Shown here piece after piece: positions 16,517 through 22,805 of a DNA stretch of 64,000 nucleotides. Positions within the stretch are counted from its first letter, which is position 1; each line of letters opens with the position of its first letter. The stretch lies in NCBI GenBank assembly GCA_963674545.2, contig CAXXFB010000001.1, forward strand, positions 3,224,001 through 3,288,000, given 5' to 3'. The stretch comes from JABGQS01 sp963674545 (lineage in GTDB: Bacteria > Bacillota > Clostridia > Christensenellales > SZUA-584). The notes under the pieces are model-generated. The model had not been told where the DNA came from and made no database searches. It was given only the letters and a program-made list of their open reading frames with translations. The position numbers were made by a program, and so were the translations under genes.

Positions 16517-18032
16517 AAGCCGCAGGGTACAACTGTCTGATGAGTATAAGATCATTGCGATTGATGACGAACAGGGCATACTTGACAGTATACAATCATT
16601 GCTTAATCGCAACGGGTATATGTGTGTCGGCTTTACGGACCCTATGGAGGGGCTTGAAGAGATTCGCAACAATCATTACGACCTGTTGATACTTGACTAT
16701 TTCATGCAGCCTATACACGGCGAACAGGTCGTTGAAGAGATAAGGAAAACTAACACCGATCTTTATATACTGCTGCTGACAGGCCATAAAGACTTAGCAC
16801 CGCCTATAAGCACCATAAAATCGCTGGATATCCAGGCCTATTGTGAAAAGAGCGACAGACTGGACCAGCTTCAGCTTTTGATAGAATCCGGAATAAAATC
16901 TATATCTCAAATGAGGACGATACAGCAGTTCAGGGACGGACTGCAGAGTATACTCGGAGCAGTACCGAGGATATATCAGCTGCAGCCTATAGGCAGCATT
17001 CTTGAGGAGATATTGAAGCAGTTGCTTCCGATGGTTAAGAGCGAAGATGCTTTTATACTTGTGGATGATATTCCCGGGATAGAGCAGGCCTTGGACCAGA
17101 GCGCTAAAAAGAGTATATACAGAGGAATCGGCGATTACGATGTTGATATAGAGGAATTTATGGAACTACTTGATCCGGAACTTATGGAGGCTATTGGCGT
17201 CGCAAGGACAACAATGGAGATCGTAAAGCGGCCGGACGGTATAATATTCCCATTGTGGGATGAAACAAACGCTTCGATAGGCGCTATATATGTGAACAGC
17301 ATAGACGCAGACGAGGGTATAAAGCTGCTTCAGATATATGCAAGGCAGGTTGCTTCTTCAATAAGCAATGCGTTCCTGCATTCGCTGGTTAACACCAAGA
17401 ACGAAGAACTCAATAATACATATGCTCAGCTTAAGGTACGTTATATGGATACCATCGAAGTGCTGCGGCTGGCAGTTGATGCCAAGGATGAGTATACACG
17501 CGGGCACAGCGACAGGGTAGCATATTACGCCAGCAAGATTGGAGAAAGATTTGGACTGTCTTATGCGGATCTTGAGAAGCTGAGGATAGCGGGGATATTC
17601 CACGACATAGGCAAGATAGGAACAGCAGACGATATACTCCTTAAAAACCAGAAGCTGGAGAAGAGCGAGTATGAAGAAGTCAAGCGCCACCCTATAAAAG
17701 GCGCAATGATTCTTTCAGCGGTTTCTATGTTTCAGGATATAGTTCCTATAGTTAGACATCATCATGAATATTACAACGGCAAAGGTTATCCGGACGGAAT
17801 AAAGGGAGAGAATATAGAGTTTTTTGCCAGGATAATCTCTGTTACGGATGCATTTGACGCTATGATGAGCGACAGGCACTACAGAAGAAGACTATCACTC
17901 ATTGAGACTAAAAAACAGCTAAGCCAGGGTGCAGGCTCACAGTTTGACGCTACGGTTGTGGAAGCTTTCCTCGAGCTGCTTGACACGGATGAAGAGATAA
18001 GACAGAAACTGTCGCTCAAGCCGGGCGAATAA
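16509..18032 (+). CDS. Response regulator with C-terminal HD-GYP (c-di-GMP phosphodiesterase) domain
   Basis: A 507-residue cytoplasmic protein. The receiver domain is at about residues 15-135, with acidic pair IDDE, phosphorylation site LILDYFM near residue 61, switch Thr in LLLTGH and Lys in CEKSD. A variable, perhaps GAF-like, middle region leads to an HD-GYP domain at about 310-500 (RGHSDRV, FHDIGKIG, then HHHEYYNGKGYPDG, DAFDAMM). Within HHExxDGxGYP the Asp is replaced by Asn, while the HD pair and GYP are intact. HD-GYP proteins hydrolyse c-di-GMP, so the NRPS operon appears to end in a phosphorylation-controlled c-di-GMP output. Start supported by GGAGGTG at ideal spacing; terminator follows. 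Confidence 0.93.
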   Translation: MRKSRRVQLSDEYKIIAIDDEQGILDSIQSLLNRNGYMCVGFTDPMEGLEEIRNNHYDLLILDYFMQPIHGEQVVEEIRKTNTDLYILLLTGHKDLAPPISTIKSLDIQAYCEKSDRLDQLQLLIESGIKSISQMRTIQQFRDGLQSILGAVPRIYQLQPIGSILEEILKQLLPMVKSEDAFILVDDIPGIEQALDQSAKKSIYRGIGDYDVDIEEFMELLDPELMEAIGVARTTMEIVKRPDGIIFPLWDETNASIGAIYVNSIDADEGIKLLQIYARQVASSISNAFLHSLVNTKNEELNNTYAQLKVRYMDTIEVLRLAVDAKDEYTRGHSDRVAYYASKIGERFGLSYADLEKLRIAGIFHDIGKIGTADDILLKNQKLEKSEYEEVKRHPIKGAMILSAVSMFQDIVPIVRHHHEYYNGKGYPDGIKGENIEFFARIISVTDAFDAMMSDRHYRRRLSLIETKKQLSQGAGSQFDATVVEAFLELLDTDEEIRQKLSLKPGE

Positions 18033-18050
18033 GCATAACGCAAGTTGCAC

Positions 18051-18078
18051 AGCCTCTTAAATATAAGGGGCTTTTTTT
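18051..18078 (+). terminator. Rho-independent terminator of the NRPS operon
   Basis: AGCCTCTT at 18051-18058 pairs with AAGGGGCT at 18065-18072 (one G-T pair), six-base loop, followed by seven T. Confidence 0.9.
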
Positions 18079-18088
18079 ATTGCATTTT

Positions 18089-18118
18089 TTAGCAATATAC
18101 AACGGCAAGTGGTATAAT
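18089..18118 (+). promoter_or_regulatory. Likely promoter of the AmmeMemoRadiSam genes
   Basis: TATAAT at 18113-18118 preceded by TGG (extended -10); a weak TTAGCA at 18089-18094 lies 18 bases upstream. The ATG of the next gene follows 22 bases later. Confidence 0.55.
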
Positions 18119-18140
18119 CATAACATAAGGAAGTGATATT

Positions 18141-19526
18141 ATGAAAATAAATAAAACGTATGTCGTTCCTCACCCGCCGCTTATAGTGCCTCAGGTTGGA
18201 AGAGGACAGGAAAAACGCATACAGAAAACCATAGATGCTTATGAAGAGATAGCAAAACGAATCGCCAAAGAGAAACCCGAGACTATTGTTGTGATAACGC
18301 CGCACTCTGTGATGTATGGAGACTATATTCACATTTCACCGGGAATAGGCGCGAGCGGTGATTTTTGCTGTTTCGGAGCAAAACAGGAGAGTTTTTATAA
18401 GGACTATGACACAAGGTTTGTGAGTGAGCTTTCAGGACAGGCGGCTAATGAAGGGATTGCTGCCGGGACTCTTGGTGAGAGAAATGCTGCACTTGACCAC
18501 GCAACGCTGGTGCCACTATATTTTATAGACAAATATTATTTGGACTATAAACTGGTGAGGATCGGCCTTTCGGGACTGCCGTATATCGACCACTACAGGA
18601 TGGGGCAGTGTATAGAAAGGACTGCGGATGGACTTGGAAGAAAGACGGTTATCGTAGCAAGCGGGGATCTTTCTCACAGGCTGACCAGCGACGGACCGTA
18701 CGAATTTGCAGAAGAAGGGCCGCAGTTCGATAAGAAGGTCACCAATGCGCTGAAAAAAGCCGATTTCCTGGGGCTGATGCAGATGGACGAAAGCTTTTGC
18801 GAAGCTGCAGGTGAGTGTGGATTGAGGAGCTTTATTATGATGGCGGGTGCGCTTGACGGAAGAAGTGTAAAGACAGATTTTCTTTCGTATGAAGGCCCAT
18901 TTGGAGTAGGTTATGCTGTTTGTGAATATACCGCAGACGGAGCGGACGAAACAAGGCGCTTCGGCAAAGAGTATGAAAAGCATCGGATTCAGGAGTTGTC
19001 TGATATCAAAGGAACAGAAGATGAGTACGTAAAGCTTGCCCGGGAGACGCTTGAGACATATGTTAAGCAGCGGAGGTATATTGATGTGCCCAAGGATGCA
19101 TCAATGGAGCTTACGGATAAACGAGCCGGGGTTTTCGTATCGCTTAAAATACACAGCAGGCTGCGTGGATGTATAGGAACTATCAGCCCGACAAAGGATT
19201 CTATTGCGCAGGAGATAATCGCAAATGCAGTCAGTGCAGGCACCGGAGACCCAAGGTTCGATCCTGTAAGTGAGGAAGAGCTTGGTGAGCTTGTGTACAG
19301 CGTTGACGTGCTTGGCGAACCGGAGGATATTTGCAGCAAAGACGAGCTGGACGTTGTAAAATACGGCGTGATAGTAAGCAAGGGGTATAAGAGGGGGCTG
19401 CTGCTGCCAAACCTTGAGGGTATTGATACTGTTGACAAGCAGATTGAGATTGCGCTGCAAAAGGCGGGCATTTCGCCGGATGCAAAATATCAGATGCAGA
19501 GGTTTGAAGTGGTGAGGCACAAATGA
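18141..19526 (+). CDS. AmmeMemoRadiSam protein: LigB/MEMO-like domain fused to AMMECR1
   Basis: A 461-residue fusion. Residues 1-270 resemble the class III extradiol dioxygenase / MEMO fold (VVPHPPLIVPQVG with the early His, VVITPHSVMYGDY, DHATLVPLYF, VIVASGDLSH). Residues about 290-460 are an AMMECR1 domain with its signature RLRGCIGTI. The radical SAM gene begins within its stop (ATGA overlap), reproducing the three-part AmmeMemoRadiSam system known from many anaerobes and archaea, with two parts fused here. Its molecular function is not established as far as I know; involvement in modifying a protein or small molecule is inferred from the radical SAM partner. The call is firm, the function is not. 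Confidence 0.9.
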   Translation: MKINKTYVVPHPPLIVPQVGRGQEKRIQKTIDAYEEIAKRIAKEKPETIVVITPHSVMYGDYIHISPGIGASGDFCCFGAKQESFYKDYDTRFVSELSGQAANEGIAAGTLGERNAALDHATLVPLYFIDKYYLDYKLVRIGLSGLPYIDHYRMGQCIERTADGLGRKTVIVASGDLSHRLTSDGPYEFAEEGPQFDKKVTNALKKADFLGLMQMDESFCEAAGECGLRSFIMMAGALDGRSVKTDFLSYEGPFGVGYAVCEYTADGADETRRFGKEYEKHRIQELSDIKGTEDEYVKLARETLETYVKQRRYIDVPKDASMELTDKRAGVFVSLKIHSRLRGCIGTISPTKDSIAQEIIANAVSAGTGDPRFDPVSEEELGELVYSVDVLGEPEDICSKDELDVVKYGVIVSKGYKRGLLLPNLEGIDTVDKQIEIALQKAGISPDAKYQMQRFEVVRHK

Positions 19527-20347
19527 AGATAAAATGCGGGATATGCCCCAGAGGCTGTGAGCTGGCTGAAGGGCAGACGGGATTCTGCAGAGCAAGAAGC
19601 TGCAGGGACGGCAGGGTAGTCTCCGACAGCTACGGCAGACTCACTTCTATGGCCCTTGACCCGATAGAGAAAAAGCCGCTAAACAGGTTTTATCCCGGCA
19701 GCTATATACTTTCTGTGGGCAGTTTTGGCTGTAACCTGCGGTGTTCTTTCTGCCAGAATTACCACATTTCCATGTGCGGATCTGATATAAATACCGTGTA
19801 TTTAAGCCCCGGCGAGCTGGTGGAAAAGTCGTGCGGGCTTGAAGGCGATGGAAACATAGGAATTGCTTTTACATATAACGAGCCGTTTATCGGCATAGAA
19901 TATATACTTGACTGTGCAAAACTTGCAAAGCAGAAGGGACAAAGAATAGTACTGGTGACCAATGGTTACGTGAACAAAGAGCCGCTAGAAGAATTACTTC
20001 CGTTTGTTGATGCGATGAATATAGATTTGAAGGCGTTCAATAACGAGTTTTACAGAGAAATCGGAGGAGACTTGGAGACGGTAAAAAGCACAATAGAAGC
20101 ATCAGCGAAAAGTGCACATGTCGAAATAACGACGCTGATCATCCCCGGGAAGAACGACAGCGAAGCCGAAATGGACAGCATGGCACGCTGGATAGCAGGG
20201 ATAGACAAAAGGTTGCCTCTGCACGTTTCAAGGTTTTTCCCGCAGTACAGGATGACAGACAGACCACCTACTGCGGTCAAAGAAATATATTCTCTGGCAA
20301 AGATCGCAAGGCGGCATCTTGAATTTGTTTATGAAGGGAACTGCTGA
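19523..20347 (+). CDS. amrS: AmmeMemoRadiSam system radical SAM enzyme
   Basis: A 274-residue radical SAM protein. The [4Fe-4S]-SAM motif is CNLRCSFC (Cx3Cx2C) at about residues 74-81. An extra N-terminal cysteine cluster (CGICPRGCEL and GFCRARSC) in the first 30 residues is typical of this family and of pyruvate-formate-lyase-activase relatives. Later blocks, FTYNEPFIGIEY, VTNGYVN and MNIDLKAFN, match the activase-like TIM barrel. It overlaps the upstream LigB-AMMECR1 fusion by 4 bases. The reaction is unknown. No terminator was seen before the next gene, 110 bases on. Confidence 0.92.
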   Translation: MKIKCGICPRGCELAEGQTGFCRARSCRDGRVVSDSYGRLTSMALDPIEKKPLNRFYPGSYILSVGSFGCNLRCSFCQNYHISMCGSDINTVYLSPGELVEKSCGLEGDGNIGIAFTYNEPFIGIEYILDCAKLAKQKGQRIVLVTNGYVNKEPLEELLPFVDAMNIDLKAFNNEFYREIGGDLETVKSTIEASAKSAHVEITTLIIPGKNDSEAEMDSMARWIAGIDKRLPLHVSRFFPQYRMTDRPPTAVKEIYSLAKIARRHLEFVYEGNC

Positions 20348-20457
20348 AAAGCGAAATTTCTGCCAAATATCTGCCACAATTACTTTAAATTTAATTCATA
20401 TTTGAATGATAGACTTATTTTAAAGCAAACAAGACTAACTTAACAGGAGCATTTATA

Positions 20458-21297
20458 ATGAAATCCAGACACACCAGACTGGCAGCACAGATTTTCTTTT
20501 TCTTTTTTGTGGGCGCCATAGTTGTAAATAACACCCTTGCTGAATCGGGGGGAGGGTTGTCGTTTATCCCCAGCGCAAGCCTTCATGCTATATGTCCTTT
20601 CGGCGCTGTTGAAACATTCGCATCACTGGTGACCGGCGCCGGCCTAATTAGGCAGCTGCATGCATCCGTCATGGTGATGGGGGCAGCAGTTCTAATACTG
20701 ACTGTGATGCTCGGTCCTGTTTTCTGCAGCCATATATGCCCGCTGGGGTCAATACAGGAGTGGTTCGGAAAGCTGGGAAGAAAGATATTCAAAAAACGCT
20801 ATAATAAATTAATACCGAAGAAAGTTCATAACGTGCTTAAATATTTACGCTATGTTGTGCTGGCGCTTATAATATGGCAGACATATCAGTCGGCGACGCT
20901 TTTATTTGTAAATGTTGATCCTTATTATGCGCTTTATCATTTCTGGACGGGAGGCGCAACGATTGCGGCGATATCTATACTGGCGGCAACTCTGCTGCTT
21001 TCTCTGTTCGTAGAACGGCCGTGGTGTAAATATGCATGTCCGTATGGAGGACTCCTTGGCCTTATTTCTAAGATAAGCATATTTAAAATAAGACGGTCTG
21101 ACACGAGCTGCATAGCATGTGGAAAATGTGACAATGTGTGCCCAATGCTGATAGACGTATCGGCGAAAAGCAAGGTTAGCGACACGCTTTGCAACAGGTG
21201 CATGAAATGTACGACACAGGAAGGCGGATGTCCGGTAGGGGAAACCTGCTATAACGGCTTGCCAAAAATAAAGAGCAGCAAGGAGGCGCAGCAATGA
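20458..21297 (+). CDS. Membrane-bound NapH-like polyferredoxin
   Basis: A 279-residue integral membrane iron-sulfur protein. The N terminus is one hydrophobic segment, and about four TM segments lie within residues 1-205. Two CxxxCP motifs flank membrane segments (CSHICPLGS near residue 90 and CKYACPYGG near 195), as in NapH/NosR/CcoG-type quinol- or flavin-linked electron carriers. The C terminus binds two [4Fe-4S] clusters: CIACGKCDNVCP at about 220 and CNRCMKCTTQEGGCP at about 245. It probably moves electrons across or along the membrane. It overlaps the following 126-residue gene by 4 bases. Start supported by an AGGAG site. No nitrate or nitrous-oxide reductase genes are nearby, so those pathways are not implied. 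Confidence 0.85.
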   Translation: MKSRHTRLAAQIFFFFFVGAIVVNNTLAESGGGLSFIPSASLHAICPFGAVETFASLVTGAGLIRQLHASVMVMGAAVLILTVMLGPVFCSHICPLGSIQEWFGKLGRKIFKKRYNKLIPKKVHNVLKYLRYVVLALIIWQTYQSATLLFVNVDPYYALYHFWTGGATIAAISILAATLLLSLFVERPWCKYACPYGGLLGLISKISIFKIRRSDTSCIACGKCDNVCPMLIDVSAKSKVSDTLCNRCMKCTTQEGGCPVGETCYNGLPKIKSSKEAQQ

Positions 21298-21674
21298 AAC
21301 ATTTAAAGCCGGTCTATATATCGATACTGACTCTGGTGATATTCACAGTTGCGTTGCTTGCAGGAATGCAGACCGACTGGTGGCAGACGGAAGGAAGAAG
21401 CACACCTCTTGGTGAAACGGGCGGAGGAAGAGGCGAAAGTGAGAGCGTGGAAGAGACGGGGGAAACGCAGGAAGACCATGTGTCAGTAAGCGTTAGCGGG
21501 AGCACCACTGTAGGTGATGCAGTAAGCCTTGGTCTGACGTTTGAACAGCTAAGTGAAGTTCTTGAAGGAGAGATAACTAAGGCTGATGCAGGTGAGAAGA
21601 TAAAAGACATTGTGACGCAGAGAGGTTTGCAGTTTGGCGTCGTCAAAGACGAACTGAATTCTTTACTGGATTGA
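21294..21674 (+). CDS. Small membrane-anchored protein partnered with the polyferredoxin
   Basis: A 126-residue protein with one N-terminal TM segment (about residues 8-24), a Gly/Glu/Ser-rich linker (residues 35-65) and a small helical C-terminal domain at about residues 70-126. The C-terminal domain (VGDAVSLGLTFEQLSEVLEG, then a second helix ending in ELNSLLD) resembles a tandem helix-turn-helix or DNA-binding-like helical pair but cannot be assigned. The ATG overlaps the stop of the ferredoxin gene (ATGA) and has an AAGGAGG site, so the two proteins probably form one membrane complex. No cysteine is visible, so it carries no iron-sulfur cluster itself. Confidence 0.6.
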   Translation: MKHLKPVYISILTLVIFTVALLAGMQTDWWQTEGRSTPLGETGGGRGESESVEETGETQEDHVSVSVSGSTTVGDAVSLGLTFEQLSEVLEGEITKADAGEKIKDIVTQRGLQFGVVKDELNSLLD

Positions 21675-21702
21675 TATAACAAAGATAAATGAGGTGACAA
21701 AT

Positions 21703-22332
21703 ATGAAAAGGAATATAATTATAATTGTAACTGCGCTGACGCTTGCCTTGCTCGCTTTTGCAGGCTGCGCGGCAAACGGTGAAATAATGCAGGACGATAA
21801 AGAAACGGCAGACGAAACTATGGCAGAAGACATTACGGACAGCGGTAACATTCAGACGGAACAGACAGATGGATTCGGAGCACAGGCAGCTCTTGAAAAG
21901 GATGGTTTTACAATTGAAGAGATGCTTGTTTACGCTATACAGGACGAGTATATGGCAAGGCAGGAATATGAGTCAATTATGGATGAGTTTGGAGAGCAAA
22001 GACCGTTCAGCAACATCATAGATGCTGAAGTTACTCATACACAGTGGCTAAAAGAGCTCTTTGATAAGTATGGATATGATATTCCAACAGACGATGCAGC
22101 AAAGTATGTTGTGCTTCCTGCAAGTATGGAAGATGCGCTGGAGGCAGGTGTGCAGGCGGAGATAAACAATATCGCTATGTATGAGAAGTTCATGAAAGAG
22201 GATTTGCCGGATGATATAATGGACGTTTTTACAGAGCTTCGTGACGCATCTCAGAACCATCTTGCAGCTTTCGAAAAAGGGCCCAGAGGCAGCGGCAACG
22301 GAAGCGGCAGTGGTATTGGCAATAATAATTAG
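21703..22332 (+). CDS. DUF2202 ferritin-like lipoprotein
   Basis: A 209-residue predicted lipoprotein. The start ATG at 21703 is chosen because GAGGTG at 21691-21696 serves it; the GTG at 21694 is part of that site. A hydrophobic signal ends in the lipobox LAFAGC, so the mature protein is anchored outside the membrane. From about residue 65 it has a DUF2202 helical bundle: EEMLVYAIQDEYMARQEY, DAEVTHTQW with a diiron-type ExxH, EINNIAMYEKFM and ASQNHL. These suggest a ferritin-like metal site. The tail is Gly/Ser/Asn-rich. It lies 28 bases behind the ferredoxin pair, perhaps an extracytoplasmic redox partner. Confidence 0.8.
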   Translation: MKRNIIIIVTALTLALLAFAGCAANGEIMQDDKETADETMAEDITDSGNIQTEQTDGFGAQAALEKDGFTIEEMLVYAIQDEYMARQEYESIMDEFGEQRPFSNIIDAEVTHTQWLKELFDKYGYDIPTDDAAKYVVLPASMEDALEAGVQAEINNIAMYEKFMKEDLPDDIMDVFTELRDASQNHLAAFEKGPRGSGNGSGSGIGNNN

Positions 22333-22362
22333 TAAGAACATAGACTTATATTAGGCAGCACC

Positions 22363-22392
22363 AGGGCGTTCCTTTATAGAGGGGCGCCTTTT
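22363..22392 (+). terminator. Rho-independent terminator
   Basis: AGGGCGTTCC at 22363-22372 pairs with GGGGCGCCTT at 22381-22390 across an eight-base loop, followed by TT. It closes the ferredoxin-DUF2202 unit just before a new promoter. Confidence 0.8.
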
Positions 22393-22401
22393 GTACTCAG
22401 C

Positions 22402-22430
22402 TTGACAAGGCGGCAAAGCTCTTATAGTAT
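22402..22430 (+). promoter_or_regulatory. Strong sigma-A promoter of a non-coding transcript
   Basis: A perfect TTGACA at 22402-22407, 17 bases, TAGTAT at 22425-22430; TATATT overlaps at 22428. No ORF follows it for 370 bases, but a terminator does. Confidence 0.75.
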
Positions 22431-22437
22431 ATTATAA

Positions 22438-22662
22438 GAAAACTTAGTGTGAAGTAAGCTGAACGAATAACCTCGATGGCGCCGGTGTTAAAAAACAGGC
22501 GATTTGTAGTGAAACTTCAGCCGAAAAACAAGCATTAGAACTGCGGTCTGTCCAGGGTCTTATGGGAAGGCAATGGATTTTGCCGGAATTGCGGCATAAA
22601 ACAAGTCCGAAGCGACGGACTTAAGGCACTCTAACTCTAAAGGGAAAAGGGTGCTTTTTATT
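22438..22662 (+). ncRNA. Candidate structured small RNA, family not identified
   Basis: A roughly 220-base transcript bounded by a strong promoter and a terminator, with no coding potential. Its ends can pair: TTAGTGTG at 22444-22451 with CACTCTAA at 22627-22634, one mismatch, giving a long closing helix as in 6S RNA. Inner hairpins: GCC-TGTT/AACA-GGC at 22481-22500, GGCAA/TTGCC at 22569-22584, and GTCCG/CGGAC at 22605-22620. The closing strand overlaps the terminator stem, so alternative folds (ligand-controlled termination) are also possible. 6S RNA is my first guess by size and end pairing, but I do not recognise its sequence. A riboswitch or leader for the trehalose operon is the alternative. 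Confidence 0.5.
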
Positions 22663-22665
22663 TTG
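22626..22665 (+). terminator. Terminator of the candidate small RNA
   Basis: GCACTCT at 22626-22632 pairs with AGGGTGC at 22648-22654 (one G-T pair), followed by TTTTTATTTT. The 5' arm is shared with the closing helix of the upstream RNA. Confidence 0.75.
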
Positions 22666-22715
22666 TTTTAAGGAGTTAAAAAAATGAACTAAAAGAAAAC
22701 GATTGGGCATTAACG

Positions 22716-22744
22716 TTGAGAAATACTGGGAACATAGCTATAAT
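22716..22744 (+). promoter_or_regulatory. Sigma-A promoter of the trehalose operon
   Basis: TTGAGA at 22716-22721, 17-base spacer, perfect TATAAT at 22739-22744. About 60 bases upstream of the OtsAB ATG. Confidence 0.8.
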
Positions 22745-22805
22745 AGACGTATGAGTGAAAAGAAATGTAAGCGACAAGACGTATAAGCGAAAAGGGGAGA
22801 ATACA

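Noticed and set aside
20458..21297. Nitrate or nitrous-oxide respiration cluster because of NapH/NosR-like motifs
   Set aside because: No reductase, NapG or Nos genes are near; the protein is shared by many redox systems.
22440..22600. Cobalamin riboswitch suggested by GGGAAGGC at 22564-22571
   Set aside because: The other conserved B12-riboswitch blocks (the B12 box region and its partners) are not present, and no cobalamin gene follows.
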